DNA of 64,000 nt from Schistocerca nitens (Eukaryota; Arthropoda; Insecta; Orthoptera; Acrididae): positions 349,537,234 through 349,601,233 of the forward strand of contig NC_064622.1 of the NCBI RefSeq assembly GCF_023898315.1, read 5' to 3'. Shown here piece after piece: positions 1 through 11,437 of the stretch (positions are counted from its first letter, which is position 1; each line of letters starts with the position of its first letter). The position numbers were made by a program, and so were the translations under genes. A model generated the notes under the pieces. The model worked only from the letters and a program-made list of their open reading frames with translations, had not been told where the DNA came from and did no database searches.

Positions 1-1730
1 TTGAAGGTATGCAATCAAAGAAATGCAGTTTGAATGTGGCTTACAGCCATTAGATTCTAACTAAAATGCATTGAGTACAAAAAATTGTGAAAAATTTAAT
101 ATAATCTGGATTCTTAAAATCCTAGATTATTAAAGTACCACAAGTGCAATTACTATAACTTTGTTAAGTACGCAAAAATCTTATTAAACTGTTTTATTAA
201 ATTTCTCATTTGTACATGTTTATGACTATTACATGAACTGTATGTGCACAATCAGAGCATTTATCCCAAATAATTACCTTAAATATTTAACATGGAAAAG
301 ATTTAATACATTTACAAATTAAACTTGGCTAAAGAGTCCCATTTACAACCTGGAAAAATTGATACCTCATTGAATTATGTTGCAAATGAAAAGTACCTAC
401 AACTATTAACACTTCTGCTAGTTTTTAACTAATGTCACAATTCTATTGAACAGAGGGGATACAAGCCAGCTGCTAATACTTTGATTTTTATGGATGTAAG
501 AAGCAATAAAATATGACAAAAATTGTCATCTTACTATGACCATAAGATAATAGTTCAACATTTGGGCTTCATTTTGGTTACTTTCATGCCAGATTAAACA
601 ACATATTGGTATTAACAAATTATTGATGAGAGGAATGCACATTCTCTGTAATCATCCTTTGGCCTGTCAGAGTTACTGCTGACTCCTGAGGTCAGAAAGT
701 TTCATTCAAAAGCAGACTATAACCTTAAATACTTTTGCTGTCTGCATGACTCACAACCACTGCAGCCCTCAACAAGCTCATCATAAAGTAAAATTTACTA
801 TATTCCTATTAGTATTACATGCAAGTTAGCTTTTGCACTAAGTGCAACACTTTCAACAATGCTCTGAAAGACAACTCAGGTTTATGATAGAAGTTGAGCC
901 CAATTGACAGGATACAGAAATTATTACTTAATTAAATTAGTAACTAGTATTTAACCTAAGGAAAGAGCTGCAAATGGTCGCTTGCATTTGAGCAGTATGT
1001 TGTACAGTTAAAGTGATAGCATTAGTTAATCAAAAGGAACACAAGACAGTTTAAGTACCCTGAGTCGTATTTTAGGATCCACCAAGATACACCAAGTTTG
1101 AAATTACTAGAATTTGACTTGACTTGAATTTCAAATGGTTGGCAGTAGGCAATAACTCATCTGTATCACCACTGCAGTTGAAATTTTTGCACATGAGCTC
1201 ATTTCCACATGTTAGAATATGCATGTAGCATTCTAACTGCCAAATGACATACTCCAGATATTTATTCTTAATTGTCAACATATTGAAAAAAAATTACATT
1301 GATCTTCACAACAATTACACTCACTGGGACAGACAAATCAATTGAGCTTCACAAAGACTGTGCATGTGGTCTCTACCAAATCATCTCAAATACCCTCTGT
1401 CATCACATGTATTTATTTATTTATTTGTTTATTTATTTAGCATCTTATGATGTACATTTGTGGAGTAAGTCCGAGTATATATTTACATTGTCAGTTTTCC
1501 AATAAAATACATTACTTTTACTGATTCTAACTATAGTTTTGGTAAGATAACTAATAAATTTTAGCCACAACATTTCTGGAAATTAACATCATAGTTACAA
1601 AATTTTAGATACTGTAAACTGAACAGATTTTGTGAGGCATACATAATCTATGTACCTAAATTACAGAACATTTTATTGCAAGTATTCTATTCAGTGGGTC
1701 CATCTTCCATTACTGAAAAGATTATACAGA
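1..1730. other. AT-rich stretch without recognised gene
   Basis: Composition is AT-rich with frequent stops in all frames. The few short open frames (for example 1072-1281 on the minus strand) show no recognisable domain or splice context. A short TTTA-type simple repeat lies near 1409-1440. I see nothing that supports a gene or a transposon here. Confidence 0.5.
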
Positions 1731-1975
1731 CTGAAACTTCCTGGCAGATTAAAACGGTGTGCCAGACTGAGACTCGAACTCGGGACCTTTGCCTTTCGTG
1801 GGCAAGTGCTCTATCAACTGAGCTACCCAAGCACGACTCACGCCCCGTCCTCACAGCTTTAATTCCGCCAGTACCTCGTCTCCTACCTTCCAAACTTCAC
1901 AGAAGCTCTGCTGTGAAACTTGCAGAACTAGCACTCCTGGAAGAAAGGATATTGCGGAGACATGGCTTAGCCCAA
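1731..1975 (-). repeat. tRNA-derived SINE (family A)
   Basis: Read on the minus strand, it has a tRNA-like head with a box A-like TAGCTCAGTTGATAGAGCA (complement of 1807-1825) and a box B-like GGTCCCGAGTTCGAGTC (complement of 1771-1787), separated by normal tRNA spacing. The body following the head matches a repeat I know from locust genomes. The box sequences suggest internal RNA polymerase III promoter elements. It is a retroposed copy, not a functional tRNA, because there is no intact cloverleaf with a CCA-ready end. I did not find a convincing target-site duplication. Confidence 0.75.
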
Positions 1976-2149
1976 CACACTTTTCTGGGGCACACCCAAA
2001 GTTACTTCTACATCTGACGATAACTCTCCATCCAAGATAATATGCTGCATCCTCCCTAGCAAACGTCTTCAATTCAATCACAAATTTCACTTGATACCCC
2101 ATATGATCATACTTTTTACAATAAGCATATGTTTGGTATTTGGTACTTT

Positions 2150-3800
2150 TTGGAAATTAAGAAATACAGTATCTGGCTGAGTGCCTTGATCTGAAGCTTT
2201 CAGTATGTCATGAGAGAAAAGTGCGAGCTGTGTTTCACATGATTATTGTTTCCAAAATCCAAGCTGGTTGGCCCTGAGGGGTCATTCTGTGCAACATACC
2301 TGATTATGTTTGAGTTCAGAATAAGTTGTAAGATTCTACAACAAATTAATGTCAAGGGTATTGGACAGTAGTTTTGTGGATCACTTCTATGACCTTTCTT
2401 GTAGGCGGGTGTGACCTGTGCCTTTTTCCAAGAACTGGGAACAGTTTTTTGTTTGAGATATCTATGATATAGTTAGAAGAAGGGATAACTCAGCTGCAAA
2501 TACAGTATAGAATCTGACAGGGATTCAATCAGGCCCTGGAGCTTTGTTCAACTTTAACAATTTCATTTGTTTCTCAGTGCCACTGAGGCTGATACTTGTT
2601 TCATTCCTCTTTTCAGTGGCACAAGGATTGAATTAGGCAAATTTTCCTGGGTTTTCCTTTGTAAAGGAACATTTGAAAATTGAGTTAAGCATTTCAAACT
2701 TTTTTTTTTACCCTCAGTTTCGGTTTCTGTCTCATTTGCTAGGGACTGAAGACTAACTTTGGTGCCACTAACAGCCTTTACATATGGCAAGAATTTCTTT
2801 AGGTTCTGTGAAAGATAATTTGACAATATTCTGCTATAGTAGTCACTGAAGGCATCACACATTGCTCTCTTGACATCCAAATGCATTCCATTCAGCATGT
2901 GTCTATCTATACACCTAAAATTTGTTTTGCACCTATGTTTCAAGTTCCTCATTGAAATATGATACTTTTAATTTTTTATCTGCTTTGCTGAACATATTTA
3001 GCTGTACTTTGGTAATCATTGTTGCCATGTTCATGTCATGGTCACAGATACCAGTTTCGTGTGGACATCCTCAGACACGTCAGGTCTGTTTGTTGCCATT
3101 AGATCAAATAAGTGTCCATCATGAGTGGGGTTCCTGTCTATCTGTTCTAGTTAGTTTTCAGAGAAGGCATTTAGTAAAGTTTCACAGGATGTTTTATCAT
3201 GCCCACCACTAACAAGATTTTAATTTTCCCAATTAATTGTTGGATGTTTACAGTCTCCACTGAAGATTGCAGCATGATTGGGGAACTTATGTACACGTGA
3301 ACCAAGGTTTTCTCTTAAAGTTTTCAGTTACATCAGGAGATGAGTCTGGTGGGTGATAGAAGGCTCCAATTATTATTTTATGCCTAGCCCTGATACTGAG
3401 TCTTGCCTGCACAATCTCACATGCAGTTTTAATTTCTATCTAGGTGGATTTGAGTTTCTTGTCTACTGCAACAAATACACCACCTCCATTTCCTACTTGC
3501 CTATCCTTTCAATAAACATTTAAATTTTTCCCAAAAATCTCACTGCTATCAATTTCAGGTTTCAACTAGCTTTCTGTACCTAATGTTATATGAACTTAAC
3601 TGCTTCACTGTACTCCTGTGAGCACCCCACAAACAGTCAGCTACCTACCTTTGGTGTGTAGTGCACACATGAGTCATTTAGGGGAACCCTGCAGCTCTCA
3701 ACACTATGGCGAAAGTCCAGGAAGTCACAGCCGAACTTGCCACAGAGCCTTCGAAGTCTTTGGTTCAATCTTTCTACTCAACTCAGAACCAATATTATGT
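2150..3800 (-). pseudogene. Decayed CR1/Jockey-group LINE (endonuclease + RT N-terminal part)
   Basis: On the minus strand the fragments read in the order expected for a non-LTR retrotransposon. The apurinic-type endonuclease part comes first: GNGGGVFVAVDKK near 3510-3450, GAFYHPPDSSPD near 3370-3330, and GDxxxPTINWEN near 3260-3215. A long linker follows that is open at 2563-2952. The start of the reverse transcriptase is next, with TPAYKKGHRSDPQNY near 2410-2370 and QLALFSHDILKASDQGTQ near 2235-2180. Several in-frame stops and at least one frameshift (near 2280) show it is dead. The catalytic YADD part is missing, so the 3' half was lost. The boundary at 3800 is approximate; sequence up to there resembles LINE 5' sequence. 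Confidence 0.75.
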
Positions 3801-4440
3801 AAGGACAACTTTTCAAACATTTTAACATCTCGTCATATAATTTCTACTAATCTTTTTAATATCAACCAAATGAAAAATATTAATTTTAAACTGTCAGACG
3901 GACTTAACAACTATACACGGATATCATGCAAATTTAAACTGTTGCAACACTCTCAAATGTCTTTAAAGTAAAATCTTTTAAATTGGGTGTCCTGCAAGGA
4001 ACTAATTACAAACCTACACAGACAAGAACAGAATGTAATTAACTCCTAACAATAAACTTTTACAGTAATTCTATTCCAAACCAACATTAGCAACTGTATC
4101 GTAGAACAATAAACTGCAGTCAGTAGGCCATGATCCTGCAGCTGTTGAATTCTATGCTTGATGATAGGCATTTCACCTCCTTAGATAAGATGTAATATGG
4201 TCTTCTCACAAATGTAATTGAAATGTGAGTTTTGAACAAAAACTTGCTGTGTAACCTAGTCTTATATAAAAAATATAGTTGGTGTTGATTTTGGCAGCAG
4301 TCAACGTGTGACTTCTCTTCCAAAATCCCTATTGGCTATACACAGCAAGTGCGTAGATGTCAGATGCCCAAGTTTCATGAGAACAAAACCTCTGCTGAGG
4401 CAATTTTCTTACTTGGCATGTAGAGCACACTGAATTATAA
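3801..4440. other. Unassigned AT-rich spacer
   Basis: There is no domain-bearing open frame or recognisable repeat boundary. The minus-strand frame 4120-4323 has no similarity I recognise. Confidence 0.4.
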
Positions 4441-4444
4441 TTGA

Positions 4445-4690
4445 ATATAGAACACAGCAGCTAGAAACTGCAGTCACATGTGTGTGAGTTATGCTTGTGT
4501 GAGTGTGTGTGTATATGTTCCAAACTCCTACACACGTTCTTTCTCTGACTAAGGCTTTGTTGGCCAAAAGCTCATTTTCTGACAGTATTTTTTGTTGTGC
4601 CTATCTATGACTCAGCATTTCTGCTATATGGTGAGTAGCAACTATCCTTTTCATAATATTGTTACATTGCAGTTTGAATTTTTCATTGTT
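4445..4690 (+). repeat. Penelope-like 3' tail fragment
   Basis: It carries the tail signature seen at eight other places in this window: a GT-rich microsatellite, then a TTGGCCAAAAGCT block, then TTTTTGTTGTGCCTAT, then GCTATATGGTGAGTAGCAAC and CATAATATTGTTACATT near 4625-4672. The same block follows the GIY-YIG coding end of the Penelope element at 24380-24689, which identifies its source. This copy is diverged at its 3' end. Confidence 0.65.
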
Positions 4691-4796
4691 GAATATAGGA
4701 AAATACTCAAGGAAAAATTCAAGGAAGTAATTAGACTTTCTGGGTGACCTATACATCCCTCCTCCTTCCATATTGCGCCCATGTATTGTGGAAGGG

Positions 4797-4976
<180 letters not shown>

Positions 4977-5061
4977 ACTGATCTGACTTGGCCAGATTCT
5001 GCTGTTGTTGATATTGTTGAGGGCAAAAGTGGGAGGTGAAGGTAGTTGCTATCGTCCACAG

Positions 5062-5251
5062 CCAGCACTGTGGTCGAGCGGTTCTAAGCACTTCCGTCTG
5101 TAAGCACGCGGCTGCTACGGTCACAGGTTTGAATCTTGCCCTGGGCATGGATGTGTGTGATGTCCTTAGGTTAGTTAGGTTTAAGTAGTTCTAAGTCTAG
5201 GGGACTGATGACCTCAGATGTTAAGTCCCATAGTGCTTAGAGCCATTTTTT
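5062..5251 (+). repeat. tRNA-derived SINE (family B) with target duplication
   Basis: A tRNA-like head (GTGGTCGAGCGGTTCTAAG; box B-like GGTTTGAATCTTGCC) is followed by the family B body, which ends AGAGCCATTTTTT. It is flanked by an 11-bp near-perfect target duplication, ATCGTCCACAG (5051-5061) and ATCATCCACAG (5252-5262). The same family recurs at 30270-30471 and, inverted, at 42333-42528. Its last bases supply an ATG that opens the reading frame of the neighbouring LINE. Confidence 0.9.
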
Positions 5252-7056
5252 ATCATCCACAGCAGTTTAATTGGAATATTATTAAACGAGAAACAGGTCA
5301 ACCAAGAGCAGAGGAAGACAGTATTACCATCAAATTGAATGAAAACTTTACGAACAAAAAGTCAGAAGTTGAAAATATTTTTAATAATCATTTTCTAAAT
5401 GTTGTGGATATAGTAGGATCCAGGTGTTCATTAGAAGATGCTAGGCTCTTAATGGAAGAGGCCATACCTATGCAATTTGATACAATTGAAATCTCACCCA
5501 CTTCTCCCTCTGAAATTAGGAAAATAATAAACTTGCTTAAAAGCAAAAACTCACATGGAATTGATGGCATTTCCAGCAAAATACTAAAAGCTTGTTCTCA
5601 ACAGATAAGTAAGATTCTCAGCCACCTGTGTAATAGCTCTCTGGAACAGGGCATTTTCCCTGATAGACTGAAATATGCTATTGTTATACCTTTGCATAAA
5701 AAGGGGGATAAATCTGATGTCAACAATTACCGTCCAATCTCCCTTCTAACAGCTTTATCCAAAATTTTTGAGAAAGTAATGTATTCAAGAGTAGCTTCAC
5801 ATATCTGTAAAAATGAAGTACTAACAAAATGTCAGTTTGGTTTCCAGAAAGGTTTTTCAACAGAAAATGCCATATATGCTTTCACCAGTCAAATTTTGAA
5901 TGATATGAATAACCGAACACCACCCATTGGGATTTTTTGTGATCTCTCAAAGGCTTTTGATTGTGTAAATCATGAAATTCTGCTAGACAAGCTCAAGTAT
6001 TGTGGCATGAGTGGGACAGTGCACAAATGGTTTAATTCGTACCTAACTGGAAGAGTGCAGAAAGTTGAAATAAGTAGTTCTCATAACATGCAAAGATCAG
6101 CACATTCCTCAAACTGGGGAACTATCAAGAATGGGGTTCCACAAGGATCAGTCTTGGGTCCTTTGTTGTTCTTATTATATATTAATGACTTGCCATTCTA
6201 TATTCATGAAGAGGCAAAGTTAGTTCTCTTTGCTGATGATACAAGTATAGTAATCACACCTGACAAACAAGAATTAACTGATGAAATTGTCAATACTGTC
6301 TTTCAGAAAATTACTAAGTGGTTCCTTGTAAACGGACTCTCACTGAATTTTGATAAGACACAGTACATACAGTTCCGTACAGTGAATGGTATGACACCAT
6401 TAATAAGTATAGACCTTAATCAGAAGCATATAGCTAAGGTAGAATATTCCAAATTTTTAGGTGTGTCCATTGATGAGAGATTAAATTGGAAGAAACACAT
6501 TGATGATCTGCTAAAACGTTTGAGTTCAGCTACTTATGCAATAAGGGTCATTGCAAATTTTGGTGATAAACATCTTAGTAAATTAGCTTACTACGCCTAT
6601 TTTCACTCATTGCCTTCATATGGCATCATATTTTGGGGTAATTCATCACTGAGGAATAAAGTATTTATTGCACAAAAGCGTGTAATCAGAATAATAGCTG
6701 GAGTCCACCCAAGATCATCCTGCAGACATTTATTTAAGGATTTAGGGATATTCACAGTAGCTTCTCAGTACATATACTCTCTTATGAAATTTGTTGTTAA
6801 CAACCAAACCCAATTCAAAAGTAATAGCAGTGTGCATAACTACAATACTAGGAGAAAGGATGATCTTCACTATTCAAGATTAAATCTAACTTTGGCACAG
6901 AAAGGGGTGAATTATACTGCCACTAAAGTCTTTGGTCACTTACCAAATAGTATCAAAAGTCTGACAGATAACCAACAAGTATTTAAGAAGAAATTAAAAG
7001 AATTTCTGAATGACAACTCCTTCTACTCCATAGAGGAATTTTTAGATATAAATTAA
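5218..7056 (+). CDS. LINE reverse transcriptase, 5'-truncated, long open frame
   Basis: This 612-residue open frame encodes a non-LTR retrotransposon reverse transcriptase. Visible blocks are KSHGIDG-type finger sequence, NYRPISLL near residue 171, LSKAFDCVNHEILL near 243-256, GVPQGSVLGPLLFLLYIND near 303-321 and the catalytic FADD at residues 338-341. A C-terminal thumb/connection follows, with YNTRRKDDLH. Both active-site aspartates are present and there is no internal stop. The endonuclease and ORF1 are absent, so the copy is 5'-truncated. The first 11 or so codons, including the ATG, come from the adjacent SINE, so this start is not the native one. The 3' end is A-rich and finishes in TCTAA repeats. 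Clade is probably CR1/L2-like; I am not sure which. It is unlikely to move on its own. Confidence 0.85.
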   Translation: MLSPIVLRAIFYHPQQFNWNIIKRETGQPRAEEDSITIKLNENFTNKKSEVENIFNNHFLNVVDIVGSRCSLEDARLLMEEAIPMQFDTIEISPTSPSEIRKIINLLKSKNSHGIDGISSKILKACSQQISKILSHLCNSSLEQGIFPDRLKYAIVIPLHKKGDKSDVNNYRPISLLTALSKIFEKVMYSRVASHICKNEVLTKCQFGFQKGFSTENAIYAFTSQILNDMNNRTPPIGIFCDLSKAFDCVNHEILLDKLKYCGMSGTVHKWFNSYLTGRVQKVEISSSHNMQRSAHSSNWGTIKNGVPQGSVLGPLLFLLYINDLPFYIHEEAKLVLFADDTSIVITPDKQELTDEIVNTVFQKITKWFLVNGLSLNFDKTQYIQFRTVNGMTPLISIDLNQKHIAKVEYSKFLGVSIDERLNWKKHIDDLLKRLSSATYAIRVIANFGDKHLSKLAYYAYFHSLPSYGIIFWGNSSLRNKVFIAQKRVIRIIAGVHPRSSCRHLFKDLGIFTVASQYIYSLMKFVVNNQTQFKSNSSVHNYNTRRKDDLHYSRLNLTLAQKGVNYTATKVFGHLPNSIKSLTDNQQVFKKKLKEFLNDNSFYSIEEFLDIN

Positions 7057-7275
7057 GAAAAAAAATATTTAAAAAAATAAAAATAAAAATAAAAAAATAA
7101 AGAAAAACAAAAAAAACACAAAAAATAAAGTTGTTATATTAACTTAAGTATGTTGTTAAATTAACCTAATTATGTCATGTATTGGAAAATTCGACTCGTT
7201 CCACATCATTACGAAATATCGTATTCATGATCCCTGGAACTTGTATTAATCTAATCTAATCTAATCTAATCAGCA
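7057..7275 (+). repeat. LINE 3' end with A-rich tail and (TCTAA)n
   Basis: After the RT stop there is an A-rich stretch (7060-7130), then a 3' UTR ending CCCTGGAACTTGTAT followed by four TAATC/TCTAA units at about 7248-7271. Short tandem repeats of this kind are typical 3' termini of CR1/L2-group LINEs that end in a microsatellite instead of poly-A. Confidence 0.7.
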
Positions 7276-8329
7276 ACAGGAATAGTTGGTTGTCTGTAAC
7301 ACACTTACAGAATGTGAACTTGATGCCACGAGAGCAAGAATATACTTATTATGGAAACATTTTGTGTTATACAATACTTCAGTTAGAACACTAAATATCA
7401 GTTAAGCTAATGAGTTTCCCCACATCCAAAAACCTAACTTGTGACAAAATCTAACACCATCTTTTGATAGTCTTCATTAAATTGCAAAATACAGGTAACT
7501 GAATCCATCAAAGGCTAAGAGCTGAAACACAATGGGATTAAAAGAAAAATGTTAATTCCCTAGCAAGCACGCATACCAAGTATAAATTGACAAAAATATT
7601 TTTAAAATGGTATGGAAAAAGTTTGCTAACATCACAATGACACTACTATTCTGAATACACACAAACATAAATATTGTGACATACCCTGAGGAAGGCAATT
7701 ACTTGAAATTAACAACTAAATATCTTCCCATGTAGATAAGCTAAGCTAAGCTAAGCCATATTAATGAAAGTCAAATTGAGGACAAAATGTACATAACATA
7801 TAACTTGATCATCAAGTTTTACAATGAAAATTGCACATAGCAAAACCACTCATGACATTCATGGTTTTGCCAAGCACTGTGAACTCTGAGAAGTAATAAG
7901 AGAAACAGGTGTCACTGTCAGTCACATTAAATTGTCTTAAATACACAAGGAAGAGGCCTGGGTGGGCAAAGAGGGAATACTACCAAAATTTTTGGCAATA
8001 CAGATTTAGCACCCTGGAGTAGTAATTGAAGATCATGTCATGTAAAATGCAGTTATTGGCTTGATTAGCACAATACAAGCCAATTTGTTAACAAAGAGCA
8101 CCAATTATTCGCTGTGATGCAACAAAGAAGTGTTCACAGTAAGTTGGCTTCTGAAGTGTGGCTCAATTTTTCTTTTATTTTTTTGAAAAATATAGACTGA
8201 TTTGTCAGAGTATAGTGCTTGCTCAGGCTCAATCAATAGAACCTACAGTCTCACTTCCAAATCCAAAAATGTTCAGTGTCAAGAGAGAGCTTGAGTAAAT
8301 CATTCTGGAAGAAAACGTTGCATACTGTA
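7276..8329. other. Unassigned spacer
   Basis: AT-rich, without coding signals. A short (AGCTA)n run is at about 7737-7756. I see no splice-flanked exon and no repeat boundary. Confidence 0.4.
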
Positions 8330-8343
8330 TTACCTACAAGTTG

Positions 8344-8578
8344 TCCAACCCCGGCAGCTGAGTAGTCAGCGCGACAGAATGTCAATCGTAAGGGCCCAGG
8401 TTCGATTCCCGGCTGGTTCGGAGATTTTCTCCACTCAGGGACTGGGTGTTGTGTTGTCCTAATCATCATCATTTCATCCCCATTGACGCGCAAGTTGCCG
8501 AACTGGCATCACATCGAAAGACTTGCACCAAGCGAACGGTCTACCCAACGAGAGGCCCTCATCACACGACATTTACAT
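8344..8578 (+). repeat. tRNA-derived SINE (family C) with target duplication
   Basis: A box A-like segment (GAGTAGTCAGCGCG) and a perfect box B, GGTTCGATTCC (8399-8409), lie in a tRNA-like head. The body contains the GGAGATTTTCTCC and CATCATTTCATCCCC blocks typical of this locust SINE family. It is flanked by a perfect 14-bp target duplication, TTACCTACAAGTTG, at 8330-8343 and 8579-8592. The perfect duplication suggests a fairly young insertion. Confidence 0.9.
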
Positions 8579-10546
8579 TTACCTACAAGTTGATGGAGTA
8601 CAGCTGTGTGTTTTCAAAATGTTAAAGCATTGCCAGCAGATAAAGGCTGGCTGTAGAGAGCCATGCCAGATATCTGTCGGCACCCAGTGTGAGACAGATG
8701 GCTGCCCTGTCAGCAGAGCACATTCCATGAACGGGACAGTACAACACTATGCACATGCTGTCAGCATGAACTAACAAACAACTTTCTGTCCTCTCATGAG
8801 TATCAGCCAAGCTGAGTGCATTTTCCATTGGTGCAGCTGTACCAGTGAGCTTTTACAATATAAAATTACAAGCACAATTACAAAACCTTCAGTCTCATGC
8901 AGTGTATCCATATACAGGGTGAGTCACCTAACATTACCACTGGAAAAACTCCCAAACCACAACAAACACTGAATAAGCAGTTCCAAAGTGAGGAGAGGGG
9001 CTGGTGTAATTCGTTAATACAAACCACTGAGAAATGCACGGAAGTATGATTTTCAACACATAGTTACGTTTTTTTAAATGGAACCTTATTATTTTTAGCA
9101 AAACTGAAAATAGAAACAAATACTTAATCAATGCCATTTATTACATTGTAAAATGTTAATTACATCTGTAATTTGTAATGTAAAGTTCACACTTGAGCAA
9201 CTCCTCAGCAGTTAAATCATGTGTATAGTAGAGAACCGAATTAATTAGGGATACAAAAAGAACAGTGATGTAAGGTAGGTACAGAAGAGACATGAACAGC
9301 ATGTTACATACACATGCTAATATTTTTATTAGTCTTTTTCTCTGAAGAATACTGCACAGCACTTGATTTGTTAGAAGAAGATATACTTTAATGTGAGAAT
9401 GTAGTTAAACTTACAAATTTATTTTTTGTTTTCAATTACAGAATGTAAAAGAGTGTGTCCTGACATTTCAGGCCAATAAATGTTCAAAGTGTTGCCCATC
9501 ATTTGCTGCACACATTTGCAATCTACTGCATAATGAATGTCTTACACAATGCAGTACATCTGGTGTAATGTTGCCACAGGTTGCCTCAATACAATGTTTC
9601 ATATCCTCTGGGGCTGTGAGCACATCACAGTACATGTTCTCTTTAACATACCCCACAGAAAGAAGTCTAAATGTGTAAGGTCAGGAGAACGGGCTCGCCA
9701 GTTTGTGTGTCCACCATATCCTATGAAATGCCTGTCGAACATTCTGTCAAGGATCAGCCCAGTTTTCATTGCAGAATGTGTCATGTTGATACCACGTATG
9801 TCTAAGCAATTCCAGCAGGACATATTCTAGCAATGTTAGCAGATCATTTTGTACAAACTTCATGTATTTGCAGCTGTTTTGGTGCCTTCAATGAAGTGAG
9901 GACCAGTGAGATGGTCACCAATTACTCTGCACCATATATTTACATTCCACAGTCACTGTTGCTCTACCTGTCAAAGCCAGCAAGGATTGTCCACAGACCA
10001 GTAATGCATATTTCGTAAATTCACTGCACCATGGTTTGTGAAACCTGCTTCATCGGTAAACAGGCAGAACTGCAATGCATTCTCTGTTAATGCCCATTGA
10101 CAGAAATTCACTAGATTATTAAAGTCATCTCCGTGTAATTTCTGATGTAGTGACACATGATACGGGTGAAATCTGCGACAATGAAGTATGCGCATTACAT
10201 TACTTTGACTCATTGCACTCCCTCTAGTGATGTCAAGTGAACTCGTGTGTGGGTTCACGGCAACAGCAGGGCTCACAGCAACTGCACCTGCTTCTCCTGT
10301 GATGGGTCTCTTACGGACATGTTTGCGTGTTAAGCCCGGTCCACACGCAACGATCTGTCTGCGCAGACATCGGTGCAGATGTCTGTACATGCAAAAGATC
10401 GCTGAAAATGTGGTGTGTTCACACGACACAAACCCCAATCTACTACTCGCCCGCCATCTGTCGGTGTAGAAAAGAAATATCAGTGGCAAGCGACTACGCT
10501 CCCCGTAAACGTCAAACACTTAATTCAGTTATTTTCAAATATAGAA

Positions 10547-10850
10547 ATGGAGGAAGTTCTGTTGTGGTCTGTGTTCGCAACTTGTGTTGCAAAAAACATT
10601 CAGACCAACCGCAGGAAACAGAGACAGTGGGCAAAATGGAGTAGACAGTGGCTGCTAAAGCGAAAGCAGTTTTCTCAGGTAAATTTACTGAGAGAGTTGC
10701 AGGACTAACCTAATGACTGGCGAAATTATTTGCGGATGGATGCCGAAACTTATAATTATCTCTTAAAGCTTGTAACCCTTCATATTATGAGAAAAAATAC
10801 TTGTATGAGAAGGGCAATTTCTCCTCATGAACGGCTGGCGGTAACGTTGA
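10547..10850 (+). pseudogene. Harbinger transposase N-terminal fragment
   Basis: It starts at ATG 10547 (MEEVLLWSVFATCVAKN). The frame runs through a basic stretch (TNRRKQRQWAKW) to LLRELQD, meets one TAA at about 10706, and continues in the same frame with NDWRNYLRMDAETYNYLL and SPHERLAVTL. This order matches the N-terminal region of HARBI1-like transposases as I know it. The DDE nuclease core is missing because of an internal deletion that joins this piece to the tail of the minus-strand gene near 10850. It is dead. Confidence 0.75.
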
Positions 10851-10854
10851 CACT

Positions 10855-11130
10855 CCAATTTCATCTTCAATTGTACTCCTGCTTGGTCTTGGCGTTTCTT
10901 GATCACTAAGAAATCCAAGCAGATCAAAATACCATAACGTTGGCTGGTATACTTGATCTACTCCTACACCAAATCTAGATTTCTGAACTTTGGATAACTC
11001 AATTAGAGCATTGTATTCTGCTTCTTTTTGTCTCGGTCACTATATTCTTTACTTTTAATCTTCCACAAACATGGGTGGTTTCTACATATTTCAATGAATT
11101 TACTTACAAACTCTCGAGAACACTGACAAG
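10855..11130 (-). pseudogene. Harbinger accessory protein, MADF-domain-like
   Basis: On the minus strand: CSREFVSKFIEICRNHPCLW, then KSKEYSDRDKK, a one-base deletion, and then GVGVDQVYQPTLWYFDLLGF followed by SDQETPRPSR. The pattern FIxxxRxxPCLWxxxxxEYxxRxxK is that of a MADF (Myb/SANT-like) DNA-binding domain. In PIF/Harbinger elements the second protein of this type binds DNA and helps import the transposase into the nucleus. The frameshift near 11040-11050 makes it a pseudogene. Confidence 0.7.
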
Positions 11131-11437
11131 TATCAGCCAATTTAATGCCCTGTGCACACAAACACTAGACTGAGCAAACAGCTGTTTCGCGCCAGATTTG
11201 CGGCGATCTCCTGTCCACACGCTCAAACTTGTCTGCGCAGATGTGGTTTGAACCCACAGATTTGAGAGGTTTCGCTCAAACCTCCAACTCCAACTTCCAG
11301 GTTTGCACACACCTCAGGTTGGTGCAAATCTTCTGTCCACACGCAACGATCTGTCTGCGCAGATGTGATGTGCGCAGACAGATCGTAACATGTGGACGGG
11401 CCTTTATGACCATACCTGCTGCATACAATTGTTTGTA

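Larger units (their letters stand above)
10333..11403 (+). mobile_element. PIF/Harbinger transposon, internally deleted
   Basis: Terminal inverted repeats AGCCCGGTCCACACGCAACG and, from the other end, AGGCCCGTCCACATGTTACG both continue into GATCTGTCTGCGCA. The flanking duplication is TTA (10330-10332 and 11404-11406), the hallmark of PIF/Harbinger. The element keeps the 5' part of a transposase on the plus strand and a MADF-type second protein on the minus strand, the two-gene layout of the superfamily. At 1.07 kb it is far shorter than an autonomous copy. Confidence 0.85.

Noticed and set aside
1771-1825. tRNA gene
   Set aside because: Box A and B belong to a SINE head; no intact cloverleaf, and the sequence continues into a known SINE body.
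7737-7756. Possible telomere-like or satellite array
   Set aside because: Only four AGCTA units; a simple short tandem repeat.
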